Shown: positions 34,144 to 46,100 of the stretch, in pieces | Numbering within the stretch: the first letter of the stretch is position 1 | Layout of the letters: the number at the start of each line of letters is the position of its first letter | Assembly (NCBI RefSeq): GCF_020509005.1 | Contig: NC_063012.1 | Coordinates: forward strand, 1,612,001 to 1,676,000 | Length of the DNA: 64,000 bases | Direction: 5' to 3' | Origin: Fulvia fulva | Taxonomy: Eukaryota; Ascomycota; Dothideomycetes; Mycosphaerellales; Mycosphaerellaceae | Translations under genes and position numbers: made by a program | The notes under the pieces: model-generated | The model's input: the letters and a program-made list of their open reading frames with translations, nothing else | What the model was told of the DNA's origin: nothing | Database searches by the model: none

Positions 34144-35569
34144 ATGGTCATGCCGATTCTTCAGTCGCCGTTGCTATGGCAAGCACTGAGCGCAGTCCTC
34201 CTTCTGTGCATCCTGGTACAGCAATTCAGCCTACAACCGTTCCCCATTAGAGCGAAGCAGATATCTAGCGCGCTTGAGCACGGAGATGAACAGACAATTG
34301 GAAAAGATACTGGAGCCTGGTCGTACGACTGGGCACGCGACCACGATAATCTAAATCTCAATGTCGAACAATGCGATGCTGCCTTTCCGGAGCTATACGA
34401 CGAGGTCGATCGCGCCGTGCAGTACTGGGGCGAGTCAGGCCGCAAAATCACCTCTGAAAGCATAGAGCTAGTCGGTGGCAACGATGGAGGCGTACGAGGC
34501 TTGATCGCGGGACAGCAGCTGCGCATAATCCAGACCAGAGGACTGGGCCGCAAGGACTTTCGACATCGCATTATTGCCGTGTTGCAGCAAATACAGACCG
34601 CTCTCAACGCTGCTCAGAGCGCCGGTCAACCTTTGCCTGATGTTGAATTCACTGTCGTTGTGGACGACAAGCCTGTCGTGGGCGAGAAGCCAAGGGCGCT
34701 ATGGGGGTTCACACGAGCATTTGCAAACCCACGGCATGACAATGTCTGGGTCATACCAGACTTCCATTTCTTCGGCGCCCCACCGGAAGCTGAAGGATGG
34801 TCGTTGCAACAATCAAAGTCCAGAGAGCATGATGGCCCATTGGATCAGAAAATCGCCAAAGTTGCATGGTAAGTCATCCGGAGTGGACCTCGCGCGCTCT
34901 CAGACACGATGAAGACGTGTCTTGGATTGACGTGCTGGCTGCTCAGACAATCGAACTATCGTATGGACATACTAACACGGGTACAGGCGAGGTGTTGCGT
35001 GGACGAATCCAGAAGTACGTGAGCCGTTGTTGAACGTGACAGAAGGCAAGCCATGGGCAGATGTTGTCCAGATGAGCTGGGACAAAAAAGACTCGGTGAT
35101 ACCCATGGCATCGTTTTGCAAATACCGCTATGTCGTCAACACGGAAGGGCGGTCTTGGTCTGCGCGCATGACACATCTGCTGAACTGCGACTCCTTGCTC
35201 ATGGTCCACGACGTGGAATGGATAGCACACTACTACCACCTGCTGGACACCGACACGAATTGTGTCCGAGTGGAGAGAGACTTCTCAGACCTGGAGGAAA
35301 AGATCAAGTATTACAACGAGCATCTGGACGAGGCACAGAAAATTGCGGACACTGCGAAAGCGACATTCCGTGAGCGATACACAACGCCTGCTGCGACAGC
35401 TTGTTACTGGCGGAGACTGCTGCGCTCATGGGCTACTGTCGCATTCAAACCGAAGACCACTGAGATGACCAAAGTCAAGAATCGGCTCAGCTCGACCGAA
35501 AAGCTGCGCGGGATTGCTTTCGAACAGTTCATCGTGCATGACAACACGAAAGACTACCCTTACAAGTAG
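34144..35569 (+). CDS. CAP10-domain glycosyltransferase (GT90 family)
   Basis: Exons 34144-34868 and 34987-35569, with a 118-nt intron that splits a Trp codon, giving 435 residues. The N-terminus has a type II signal anchor (LLWQALSAVLLLCILVQQF), placing the enzyme in the secretory pathway. The CAP10 region shows DFHFFGAPPEAEGW, WRGVAWTNPEVR, SFCKYRYVVNTEGRSWSARM and HLLNCDSLLMV. Members transfer xylose or glucose to glycans, as in cryptococcal capsule Cap10; the substrate here is unknown. The C-terminus ends DYPYK. Confidence 0.88.
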
Positions 35570-36428
35570 GCAAAGCCCAAGCCCGGGCCTAGCCCATGAT
35601 AGCCTTCTGTACAAGAGGAGAACGAGACACCAGGCAGCTGAGAAAACGATCAGCAGGGCCGCAGGATGGTTGTGTGCAGCAGATGGAGCACGTCGTCAGG
35701 ACCATCGTCGCATAGTAAGCATTGCATATTCAAGCTGGAAAGCTGGTGGACCGCGTACAACGAGACAGTACAACCATGAGGTAGAACATAGCAGGCACTG
35801 CAGAGTGAAATACAGAGGAGAGTGACAGGCATTGAGGCGTGGCATGGGAAGCTGATATGGAAGAGCAACAGCGCAGCATTGGCTCGGCGGTGCAGGGGAT
35901 TACGATAGTGCTTTAGATATGGCTGATACAACTGAAGCATCGAATGTGCACATGTAGCCATCGATCATGTTGGACCTCTCAGTGGCGTGTGATGTGTGTT
36001 GTTGGTGAATGCGCCGTCCGAACACATTGGTGGTCAATTAGCGTTTGGCACAGACCAGCTGGCGCTTCGGCAACTTGCAAGTCCTCGAGATCCATGGATG
36101 AGCCTTTTCTCCCACACGCGACTTCTGCACACCACCAACCGTCATCCACCACTTCTACCACCACCACCACCACCACCACCACCACACTTCCATCACCCTC
36201 CCTTCGCACTTCATTACACGTGCTTGTTGCCGCTCATCGCAATTGCCTGAGCCTCACTAATCTCACGGCCGCACCACATCGCAGCTCCCACACCACACGC
36301 GACACGCTTTCTGCAGCTCGGCTATTCTGCCCGCCGACGATAGACCTCGACTCGCAAAGATCATCCCTCCTCCCGCAGCGCAGCGCATATCTGCAGACAC
36401 CCACACGTGCAGTGCAAACCTTGCGATC
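35570..36428. other. Intergenic: promoter and leader of the G3BP-like gene
   Basis: No supported gene. The last 270 bp are C-rich and contain an (ACC)n tract, probably in the 5' leader of the gene starting at 36429. Confidence 0.55.
36157..36186 (+). repeat. (ACC)n microsatellite in the leader of the G3BP-like gene
   Basis: About ten ACC units, 243 bp before the start codon. Confidence 0.9.
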
Positions 36429-38217
36429 ATGGCTGCTGAAGTTGGTGCCCTGCCAAATGGCAACTACGCACCCCACGCCGCCTACGGAGGCATAAACCAA
36501 AACGAATTCGCATACACTACCAACCACGCCGTCTCCTCGCAAAACTCCGCTCCACCGCAGTCTTCCACCCCGTCCAACGCCGCAAGCTCGCAGCAGCCCG
36601 CACAGGCCGACATCAGCAAGGACGAGGTGGGCTGGTACTTTGTCGAGCAATACTACACCACCCTCAGCCGAAGTCCCGAGCGCCTGTACCTCTTCTACAA
36701 CAAGCGCTCGCAGTTCGTCTCTGGCGTTGAGGCCGACAAGGTCTCTGTGTGTGTCGGCCAACGTTCCATCAATGACCGCATCAAGGATCTCGACTACCAA
36801 GACTGCAAAGTCCGCGTTACCAACGTCGACTCCCAGGCCTCGGACCAAAACATCGTCATCCAGGTCATCGGCGAGATCTCGAACAAGGGTCAACCACACA
36901 AGAAGTTCACCCAGACCTTCGTGCTCGCCACTCAGACTAACGGCTACTTCGTGCTGAACGATATCTTCAGATACCTGGTCGAGGAGGAGGATGAGCCGGA
37001 GCAAGAGTCTACCGCTGCACCAGCAGAGGAGGTCCAACAAGTGTCTGGCACTGAGAGCAGCGAGCAAGAGCCAGCATCGACTCAAACCGAAGCAAAGACA
37101 CTTGCAACATCAGGCGAAGCCGTTGAGGCAGATGCTCAGCAGCTCGATAAGGAGCTCGAGGAGAAGGCCGCTGATCGCCAAGCATCCTCCGAAGATGCCT
37201 CCGCTGCGGTCAAGGAACTCGTCAATGGAGAGGGTGCCGAGGGTGCCAAGAAAGCTGTCGAAGAGGCCACCGCTACTCCAACGGAAGCAGAGACACGGAC
37301 TTCTGCACCTGAGCCAACTGATGAGCTCGAGCGCACCGCCACTGCTGAAGCTGATGTACAGCCCGAGAAGCCAAAGGATCCAGAACCAACTCCTGCCGCT
37401 TCGCCACCCAAGCAGGCTGCCCCTCAACCAGCACCTGCACCTAAGCCTGCCGCCCCCGCTGTGCCAATGAGTTGGGCTGCGCGCGCAGCAGCAGCTTCTG
37501 CCAACCGTGCTCCAGTGCCCGCCCCAGCGGTGCCCCAACAACCCACCGCAAAGCCAGCCGCACCAAAGCCAGCAACTCCATCCTCCACCCAGGCATCGAC
37601 ACCACCCGCCCCAACAGCTCCTGCGGCCCAGCGCCAGGAGCAAGGCTCCGAATCCCAGGATGAGTGGACAGCCGTTGGCCACAACCGCCAGCAGTCGCGA
37701 CAGACCAATGCACCACAGCAGGAGCAGCCACAGCAGAACCGAGGCTACATCAAGAACGTGCACGAGAATGTCGACGCTGCTGAGCTGAGAAAGACCCTCG
37801 AGCAGTTTGGCGAAATCGTTTACTTCGACATTGCACGTCAAAAGGTGAGTGCATGTGCAGACAAAGTCCCAAACGTTGTTCTTGTAACTAACTGTTGGTA
37901 TTTAGAACTGTGCCTTTGTCGACTTCAAGACTGCTGATGCCTACAACAAGGCAGTCGAGAGCCCATTCGAACTGGCTGGCGAGAAGCTCTACGTTGAGGA
38001 GCGCCGCATCCGACCAGGATCAACCCCATACGTTCCACGTGGCCAATTCCAGGGCGGTCGCGGCGGCCGAGGCGGAGCTGGCCAGGGACCTCCGCGTGGC
38101 GGCTTCCAGGGACAAGGTCAGCGAGGCGGCGCTGGCGGTGCTCCAAGAGGAGGAGGACGCGGCGGCTCTTTTGCACCCAGTGCTCCGCGAGGCGGGAGGG
38201 GAGGTTCGTTGGCTTAG
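36429..38217 (+). CDS. G3BP-like stress-granule protein (NTF2 + RRM + RGG)
   Basis: Exons 36429-37844 and 37906-38217, with a 61-nt intron, giving 575 residues to the first TAG. The NTF2-like domain (about 60-185) reads VGWYFVEQYYTTLSRSPERL, FYNKRSQFVSG, then TFVLATQTNGYFVLNDIFRY. An acidic and Pro/Ala-rich linker follows, containing PMSWAARAAA. The RRM (about 440-510) has GYIKNV as RNP2 and NCAFVDF as RNP1, interrupted by the intron. The tail is RGG-rich. Relatives are S. pombe Nxt3, yeast Bre5 and mammalian G3BP, which bind mRNA and the Ubp3/USP10 deubiquitinase. The frame continues openly after the TAG (see 38218-38439). Confidence 0.92.
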
Positions 38218-38439
38218 AACATCTACGAACAACTGAACGACGACGAACACGATAGCGACAGCCTAGACGGCTCTCAATCTGGTTCAGACTCGTCGAGGAC
38301 ACTGGGAGCCGAGTCGTCTGACGATAATGCAGTGATGACCCCGTCGACTTCTCCCAACGGCAGCCGTACTTCATCGATAACATCTGAGCGGTTCGCCGCC
38401 GCTATGGCCTTGCTCGATATGATGAGCATCGAGGAATAG
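38218..38439 (+). other. In-frame post-stop extension of the G3BP-like gene (73 codons)
   Basis: Directly after TAG (38215-38217) the same frame stays open to a second TAG at 38437-38439. It encodes an acidic, serine-rich tail (YEQLNDDEHDSDSLDG, SQSGSDSS) ending ERFAAAMALLDMMSIEE. No GT-AG intron of workable size removes the first TAG in frame. It could be readthrough, a decayed longer C-terminus, or chance. Confidence 0.4.
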
Positions 38440-39214
38440 TGCCGTCCTCCGAAACCTCACGACACGACAAACTGTAACAATATCCGTTCTTTTCTGGAAT
38501 GCAAATTCTACTACTGTGCTAATATCTTTGGCAAGAGCGGGCGGGTACGGGTGCAAATAAGCGCTCGTGGGGGCAAGAGAAAAGCGTTTTGTAGTTTGCA
38601 TAGCGTGGTCCTTTTGCGTTTGCTTTGCTTTGCTCTTTGGGAACGAAGATGAAGAAGAAGAAGAAGAAGAAGAAGAAGAAGAAGAAGCGGACAGTTTGCA
38701 TTACTTGCGCGAGATGTACCAACCAACCCCCTTAGTCTTACCTCCCCCCTGGTTGGTTTGCTCGCGGAATTGGGAAGTCAAGTCTGATGATGTGTCTATG
38801 TTGCAGCAGCATGGGCATGCATTGATTGCTTTTCTCTTACATTAGCGCGTAGAAAGTATTGGTCTGGAATAGGGCAGATAGCGTACAGAGGTCATGAGAG
38901 ATGTACAAATTGGTTTGGTAAGGCTCCTTGTTACGGGCTTCCTTCCTCGATTCAGTGCGTGATTGCTATGTTCATGAGAAATATTGTTGTCCTAGTGTCT
39001 ATGCGGTGCTAGCATAAAAAGTACAATACAAGAAAGATTCCGCTGCTGCTGTCGTGTTGTGTTTTCATGCTCCAGCCCTTCTTCGCTCGCTCGCTCGCTA
39101 TGCCATCTCTTACAAACTCACAATCTAAACCCCAGCTGTGACTTCCTTGGACTTGTCCTGTGCACCGACCACCTGGACTCCAAGGGCCTCGTGTGAGAAT
39201 CATCAACCTCCATT
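38440..39214. other. Intergenic between convergent genes
   Basis: 3' flanks of the G3BP-like gene (+) and the long coiled-coil gene (-), including a GAA microsatellite. Confidence 0.55.
38651..38687 (+). repeat. (GAA)n microsatellite
   Basis: Twelve GAA units in the 3' flank of the G3BP-like gene. Confidence 0.95.
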
Positions 39215-42200
39215 CTAAGAAGAACTCATATTCTCCTCCAACTCGGCACCGATGGCACTGTCCTTGAAGCTGCGACCACGCGTCTTGCGAAGCGATCGCT
39301 GCTCAGCGTGTGCAGTCTTGGTAGTGGTGGTTGTAGTCGCAGTCATCCTCAAGGCGCTCATTGTCTCAAGCCTGCCGAGGAGCTCCTCGCCTGCCGTTTG
39401 GCGTCTGTCCGTGGTCTTGCCGGCATGGGCATTAAGGGCACCGATCTCATCGCGAAGGCCTTGCATCTCGGCGTTGGTCTCCTCAATGTACGTAGTCATG
39501 ATAGTCCGGAAATCTGCCATCTCAGCCTCAAGCGTGGTGATGGTCTCAGTCTGTTCTGTGCCAGTACTCTTGAGCTCGCGAATCTCCTGTTCACGAGCCT
39601 CCACCAGCTCAGCCCATGCTGCGTCAGCCTTGTGAGCTTTGTCCTCGACGTTGAGGATCTTTTCTTGCTTCTCGTTTATGATGGACTTGAGGTGATCAAT
39701 CTCTGCACCTCGTTCAGCATCAAGCTGGAGCATTGCAGTCGCTTCCTGTTCGACGCGACGCTCCAGGCTGAGCTTCTCCTTTTCGAGATCGTTGAGGTAT
39801 GCCTGCCTCTCTGCAACTTCGTGATTCAGCTCAGCGATTCGAGCGTTTCTATCGTCGATCTCGGAGTTGTGCAGATCAGAAGTGACTGTGGCCTCATCGC
39901 GTAGATGCGTGATTTGCAATTCATGCTCCGAGATGGTGAGTTGTAGTGCAGCGATGCTGGCTTGTCCTTCCTCGCGTTCTTGTTGACGCTGTGCGACCTC
40001 GGTCTCATACAGGTCCTCAGCAGCCTTTAAATCGGTGCGCAATGTTTCGATCTCGCTGTCCTTCTCGATGACCTCCGCATCGAGAGCCTCAATGCGTTCA
40101 TCCCGCTCAGCCAACAGATCCCGCATCTCATTCTCGACCTCTTCGATGCGTGCTTCGAGGTCAAGGATGGTGGCGGCGCGCTCCTGCACCAGTTCTTCCT
40201 GCAACTCCCGTCGTTGAACCTCATCGGCGATATCGGTCTGGTACTGCTCATCGCGCTCCGAAGCAGCCTGCTCAAGCTCTCGGATCTTTGCCTGGTTGGT
40301 CTGCTGGATCTCGAAAAGTTTCTGTCGAAGCTCATTGGCTTGCTTTCCTTGCTCGCGCAGCTTCTCGTTGAGCTCTTCGATCTCGACATTACGGTCATCG
40401 AGGTCGTTCTCGGCCGCCTCGCGTTGCGTGCGCTCGGACTCGTTGGCTTGTCGAAGTTCATCAAGCTCTGTAGTCAACTCGGTGAGCTGCAGCTCGAGAC
40501 GCTCCACCCGGCTCTCAAGTTCCTCTACCTCGATACCCCTCTGCTGAAGATCGGCCTCTGCAGCGTCGCGCGCATTCTGTTCTTCATCGCGCTGAGCAGT
40601 GACGTCTGTCAGCTGTTCGCGAAGAGTGTCACGCTCCGTCTCGATGGTCTCGATGCGCAGTTCCAAGCTTGTAATCATCGCTTGTCGCTCGTCGCCCAGA
40701 AGCTCAGCCTCAGTGCGCAGCTTTGTCTGCTCGTCAAGACGGTCCTCAAGGTCACGGACTGTCTCTTCACGCTCCTGATTCATTCGCGCGATGGTGGTGC
40801 GATGCTCCTCCTCCATGGTCGTGATCAACGTCAGCAAACGCTTCTCTTCGCCCTGATACTCGAGCAACGAAGCGTTCAAGCAAGTGATGGTGGCAGCGAA
40901 CTCAACGTTCTCGCTCTGAGCGGCACTGAGTTCTTGCTTCTTGGAATCGACTTCGTCCTGTAGCGAATCACATTGCTGTTCCACTTCTCTCTTCTCTTCT
41001 TCAAGATCCTCAATCTCACGCTCCTTGGCGTCATTTGTCTGATCAAGCTCGCTGAAGCGCTCATGTAGTTCTTGCTTCCTCAGCTCTGCCTCAGCAAGAC
41101 GGTCGAGCAGGCCGTTGACTTGCTTCCTGAGGCTCGCAGTCAGCGTGTTCTGCTCGTAGATTTCTTCGTCTTGTTCTCGCAGTCGGTCTGCAAATTCGGA
41201 GACATTGGCGATCAGGATCTCAAGGATATCCTCGTTGGAAGCGTTCTCCGGGATACTATCCGGCAAGATCCTCTCCAGCCGCTCGCGTGTGCGTAGAAAA
41301 GTCTCCCTTATGGTGCTCAATATGGCGATCGAGTCAGCTCCATCGTCACCAATACCGAGGCCTTCAATCTCGATCCGAAGGATGTCGAGTTTTGCCTTGG
41401 CGTCGATAGCCTCTCTGCTTAACGCCTCTATGTGGTCGTGGAAGCGAGCACGTTCTTCCTGCCAGCTCGCTGCAGTGGACCTGGTTTGAGACTGTCTGAG
41501 CAACAACTCCTCGGTTATACTCTCCCGTGCAGGCTTGCTGTCATCGGTGACTGACTGTGAAAAGTCGAAGATGGTCGAATCGCGGGGCAGTTTTGGGTAG
41601 GAGACTTCCTCTTGACTTCGCAGCACAAGCATGTCATCGCCATCCATATCGTTATCGTGATCTCGGGCATCTTGGTCCTCCTGCTCGAGCACATCGATTT
41701 GCGCCTGGATCTCGCCTGCTTGAGTCTCATCGCCGTTGTTCTGACGTCCCCGCAGCTTGGTACGCAGGTCCTCGAGTTTGCGAAGACGAGCGACGCGCTC
41801 TCTGAGAACTTCATTGAGCGGAGCGAGGTTGTATTGTGCCTGAATGCGGTGTTCTTCCTCTTGCGACAAGCTGGGCGGTAGCGAGTGCCGGACATGGATG
41901 GCAGAAGAGCGCTTGTCCTGCTGAGAGTGGCTGTGGCCATTGGGAGCTGGCGAGCCTGTTCGACGGCGTTTGACGGTCATCTTCTCGGTCTTCTTGTTCG
42001 GGTAGGGAGTCATCTGCGTAGCAGTGCCTCGATCGTCCGAGTGGAGAGTGATGATGGACTCCTCGTGGGTGTCGTCGCCGTCACCGAAGCGTACGTGCCG
42101 CGAAGTGTGATGTTCCTCGATCGTCTCGATGAGCTCGGCGCCGGCCGCAGTCTGTACAGTCTCCTCGGCCTCGACCTCTACTTCCTCGGGAATAGCATCG

Positions 42201-42469
42201 GGCAGGTCATGGAGCTGGTCGTGCTCCTTGTCGGCATCGGTGCTTGTCTTGGTCTTTCTACGTCTCTTTCCCGGCGTGGCAGTAGCCGCAGACTGCAAGC
42301 TCTGCTCTGACTGTTCGGAGGCATCACTTCGTCGGCGCTTGCGACCGCCGCCTCGTGTTTGGCGTGCGGTCTCTGGCTGTGGAGTGACTGATGAGCGAGT
42401 CTGTCGCTGTGATGCGGATGCTGCCTGGCTGGAGCCCGCCGCCTGCGCTCTGCCTCGCTTGGGCGGCAT
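39215..42469 (-). CDS. Long coiled-coil protein (1084 aa)
   Basis: Single exon. The first 210 residues are basic and low-complexity with nuclear-localisation-like clusters (GGGRKRRRSD, GKRRRKTK, KRRRTG). Residues about 210-1010 are almost continuous heptad coiled coil rich in Glu, Arg, Leu and Gln (EELNEKLREQGKQANELRQK, SLERRVEQEATAMLQLDAER). The tail has TATTTTTTKTAH and RSLRKTRGRSFKDSAIGAEL. No motor, ATPase or known anchoring domain is visible. A nuclear or spindle-pole scaffold is plausible but inferred; the charged repeats make homology by eye unreliable. Confidence 0.75.
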   Translation of the reverse strand: MPPKRGRAQAAGSSQAASASQRQTRSSVTPQPETARQTRGGGRKRRRSDASEQSEQSLQSAATATPGKRRRKTKTSTDADKEHDQLHDLPDAIPEEVEVEAEETVQTAAGAELIETIEEHHTSRHVRFGDGDDTHEESIITLHSDDRGTATQMTPYPNKKTEKMTVKRRRTGSPAPNGHSHSQQDKRSSAIHVRHSLPPSLSQEEEHRIQAQYNLAPLNEVLRERVARLRKLEDLRTKLRGRQNNGDETQAGEIQAQIDVLEQEDQDARDHDNDMDGDDMLVLRSQEEVSYPKLPRDSTIFDFSQSVTDDSKPARESITEELLLRQSQTRSTAASWQEERARFHDHIEALSREAIDAKAKLDILRIEIEGLGIGDDGADSIAILSTIRETFLRTRERLERILPDSIPENASNEDILEILIANVSEFADRLREQDEEIYEQNTLTASLRKQVNGLLDRLAEAELRKQELHERFSELDQTNDAKEREIEDLEEEKREVEQQCDSLQDEVDSKKQELSAAQSENVEFAATITCLNASLLEYQGEEKRLLTLITTMEEEHRTTIARMNQEREETVRDLEDRLDEQTKLRTEAELLGDERQAMITSLELRIETIETERDTLREQLTDVTAQRDEEQNARDAAEADLQQRGIEVEELESRVERLELQLTELTTELDELRQANESERTQREAAENDLDDRNVEIEELNEKLREQGKQANELRQKLFEIQQTNQAKIRELEQAASERDEQYQTDIADEVQRRELQEELVQERAATILDLEARIEEVENEMRDLLAERDERIEALDAEVIEKDSEIETLRTDLKAAEDLYETEVAQRQQEREEGQASIAALQLTISEHELQITHLRDEATVTSDLHNSEIDDRNARIAELNHEVAERQAYLNDLEKEKLSLERRVEQEATAMLQLDAERGAEIDHLKSIINEKQEKILNVEDKAHKADAAWAELVEAREQEIRELKSTGTEQTETITTLEAEMADFRTIMTTYIEETNAEMQGLRDEIGALNAHAGKTTDRRQTAGEELLGRLETMSALRMTATTTTTTKTAHAEQRSLRKTRGRSFKDSAIGAELEENMSSS

Positions 42470-43179
42470 GATGGTGGTGATGAAGGTGCAGGCTTCACTT
42501 GAGTGGTGTGTTTCCAGGAGTCGTGGTCGCGCTTTGTGGTGGTAATGTCACGCGGATTTGGCGGGGAGGGGGGGTGTCGCAAAGAGCAAGCAGTTCAAGA
42601 TGGTCGTAAGTTGAACAAGAGTAAGAAGAACAGAAAGTCGCTTTTGGTGGTGGTGGTGGTGGAGCGCGCTACCTCCTAGCTTGTGTTTCCAACTTCAGCT
42701 TCCTGGCTTTTTGTTTGGCGACGCGAAGTGACGTTGACGCGGAATCTGAAACACCTCAAAATTCACCACCAAGCGCTGGCTGTTTGTTGACAACACGTCA
42801 AACACTCGTGACTGCTCGAGACGCGAAGATTCGCCTGTTGCGTTAGCACTGGGCAGTATGGCTTTGCAACAAGAATACAACAGCATGTATAAGCGCTGCC
42901 CGTGTGTCGTCCACGGTGCTCGCTAACTTGAACAGGCATATGCAATTCTGCAGCCAATCACGGACTCAGACAGACGGTCTAGCTTTATGGAACATTCACT
43001 TCGTGCGCCGAGTTACAGTATGTGAACGTGTAAGTCGTGAAAGCTAACGTGTATACTTTCTTCGGACTGCACAAGCAGAGAAATACGGAGAAGACTACGA
43101 AATGTGTGCCGCTATCCAATGCACATTCTATCTCCGATCCTGTCCGCTCCCAGCCATGCAAACGAGACGTTTCTCAAGC
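42470..43179. other. Intergenic: promoter of the coiled-coil gene, 3' flank of the SNF2 gene
   Basis: No gene seen. It contains a short (GGT)n tract at 42646-42662, which reads (ACC)n on the coding strand. Confidence 0.55.
42646..42662 (-). repeat. Short (ACC)n tract upstream of the coiled-coil gene
   Basis: Between five and six units, about 180 bp before the start codon at 42469, in coding-strand ACC orientation. Confidence 0.85.
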
Positions 43180-46100
43180 TCACCATCTCCTCCCGTACAC
43201 ATCATGCTCTTGATGTGGCCGCGCCTTCGCCTGTGGCCGATTTGACACTGGACGAGAGCCAGTACCCATAGTTGTGCCGCGATCGTCGGTAGAGATCTCG
43301 TTACGATGGTCCAGCAGTCGATTGTCGCCTCCAAACTTCTGCCACAATTCCCGATCTTCTTCATCGTGCCCACCATGCTCAGCGTCGCGTTTGAAGAGGC
43401 CAAGAATGTCCTTCATAGAAAGCTTGCCAACGCCCTTGCCGCCTTCTATGGCTGCCTTGGCGAGCTCGCGCTTCTTTTCTTGCAGTTCAATGATCCTCTC
43501 CTCCACACTGTTGCGAACCGTCAGGCGGAATACCTTGACGTCAACAGTCTGGTTGAGTCGATGCACGCGATCAATTGCTTGCTCCTCTACGAAAGGGTTC
43601 CAGAAAGGTTCCACAATTACAACTCGCGAAGCGGCAGTAAGGTTGAGTCCGAGCGAGCCGCACTTGAGCGAACAGAGAAGAACCCGTGTCTTCGGGTCGG
43701 TGCGCAAAGAGTTCAGAGACTGCTCGCGAGCATCGGGCCGCATGCTGCCATCGTATCGTACAAAGCGGAGGCCGCTTGTCTTGAGGGGTGGCTCGATGAG
43801 ATCGAGCATGGTGGTGAACTGCGAGAATACAATCGTCTTGTGCTTGGGCGACTCCTTGTGCAATATGCGGAGGAGATGGCGGATCTTGGTCGATGGCGTA
43901 TGGCTTGACTTTCCGCTGGTGCCCACGCCGTCGAGGATGTTGGCTTCCGAGTCTGAGTCGTCCGATTCACCATCTTCGTCATCCTCTTCGCTCTGGTCGT
44001 CTACGTCTGACACCTCATCGCCCTCCTTCCCACCGCGACCGCTAATTCTCTTCGCCCGCGATGGCGAGTCGACGACATCTGAGTCATCCTCGTCACTTCT
44101 GTCCGAATCGATGGTGTCGAGAGTTTCGCCGCCGCCTTCTTCATCTTCATCGTCTGTGGTGCCTGCTTTGCCCTGTTCGGCATGGCTCTCATCCTCGTCG
44201 TCGTCGCTGTCGTCGATGATTCTGCGATTTCTAGCACGGCGCTGCTCCAACTTGACCTCAGCTTTGACTGCTTGAGCTTTGGATTTGGTTGCCTTAGTTT
44301 TGTGCTTCTTCTCCTTCTGCTTCTTCTTCACAGCAGCAAGATCATCCTCGCACTCAGAGCACCGGACCGCGCCATCTCTAGCCTCAACTGGAGATAACTT
44401 GACTTGGCAGACATCGCAGTGCTTGGTCTGAACACTAATCCCGCCCATTAGGGCTGCGAGGTCGTCCATGTCGTTGCCGCTCGGCTTCCGAGGAGTCTGA
44501 GCACCCGCCATTCCAGTAGTCATGGCATCTTTGTCCTTGCTCATAGACATCTCGACCAGCCGCGGGTGGTTGCAAGCTTGCCTGAGCCTCAGTAGAAGAA
44601 CGAGAGCTCCGATGTAGTCAGCCTTGGCAGCATGTGCCATCTCGTCTAAACGTTTGTCGGCTCTGGCTTGAAGACGACTGTAAAAGTCTTGTTCTTCTTC
44701 GTCCAGCTCACACTCGACTGTGAGCACCTCGCGCTTGACGATCTGCATGCCACCCTTGTTCTCGCCATCTTTGCCAGTCTTACCACCAAAGTTCAGCGCA
44801 CCCTCCTGCTTCAGGATGTCCTTGGTGCGCCGCTTCATGAACGCACGCAGGAAATACTGCAATCGCCTCATGGCAAGGCCTCCGCGACCGTTCTTCATCG
44901 GTTGAATGATATCTTGCTTCCAGCTTGGCTGCTCACAATACGGTTTGATGCAAAGGAACTTGATCAGTGACTGCAGCTCGTCCAAGTTGTTCTGCATCGG
45001 CGTTCCAGTCAAGCACCATCGATACCAGCTGTTCAGCGCGTAGCAAGCTTGAGTCGCTTTTGCGTTGCGATTCTTGATGCTGTGGGCTTCATCAAGCATA
45101 ACTCTGTACCAGTGTACGCCGAAGCATCCGATCCTGGTGCCACCACTGACGAGCATATTCGAGCCAGCATGTTCCGATGTTAGTGTCTGAAACGTGGTGA
45201 TCACGACATCATACTTTCTCAGCTGATCTCCAGACTTCGTTCGACTCGCACCGTGGTGTACCAGGACTTTCAAAGCGTGGCTCTTAGACACCTTCGTCTT
45301 GATCTCGGACTCCCACTGCTTGATGAGGGCAAGCGGTGCAACAACGAGTGTGCCCTTGCCGACCTCCCGACCAGGCATCTTCTGGTTCTTGCGCTCCGGC
45401 TTCGCGTCCAACGCTGGTCGTGGATTCGTGAGCAGAAGTGCTACAGACTGAACAGTCTTGCCCAGGCCCATGTCATCTGCCAATATACCGCCATAAGGCA
45501 GTACGCCCTTGACTTTCTTCTGTCCGATCTCCTTGTCAATCATCCATGACACACCTTCGACTTGATGTGGCAAGAGCTTCACTGCAAGTCCATCGACCGT
45601 GCCATCCTCCTCCTCCTCTGCATCTTCGTCGTCATCTTTTGTCGGTGTATCGTCCTTGACATTCAACGCTGCCAGTTTGCTGGCAAGACCTTTAGACTCC
45701 GCCTCTTCTGCATCGCGCGTCTTAGCACGTCTTCGGAGACGAGTCTTACCTTTCGATTCTTCATCATCGAACGCGCCTTCAAGCAAGTTCTTGATGTTTT
45801 CACTCGCCTTGTTGGCGTCCACATACATGTATGGATCTTCAGAGCCAAAGTTTCTGCTCTCCGCTCTGATCGCGGCGTCCGGGTCGAATCGTTCTCCGTC
45901 GCTGTCGTCATCCTGTGCGGTAAGATCGACCACCGACTTTGGTGGGTTGAGTGCTGACTTGTAGAAATCTGCTTGAGCCGTTGAACTAAACGTCGGCTTC
46001 GGGGGATGGAAGGTCTGGAGCGGTGCATTTGTGGGTCGGTAGATGTTGGTAGCGCTTGGGCCGTGGTTGCGTTGTGCATTCGCATCATGCGCAGCCTGCC

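Noticed and set aside
36234..37841. Antisense open frames (283 and 243 codons) opposite the G3BP-like gene
   Set aside because: They are leucine-rich or low-complexity shadows of a codon-biased, repetitive coding strand, without domain features.
38204..38217. A 14-nt GT-AG intron removing the G3BP-like TAG
   Set aside because: Far too short for spliceosomal splicing, and its removal would put the extension out of frame. Longer GT choices upstream also break the frame.
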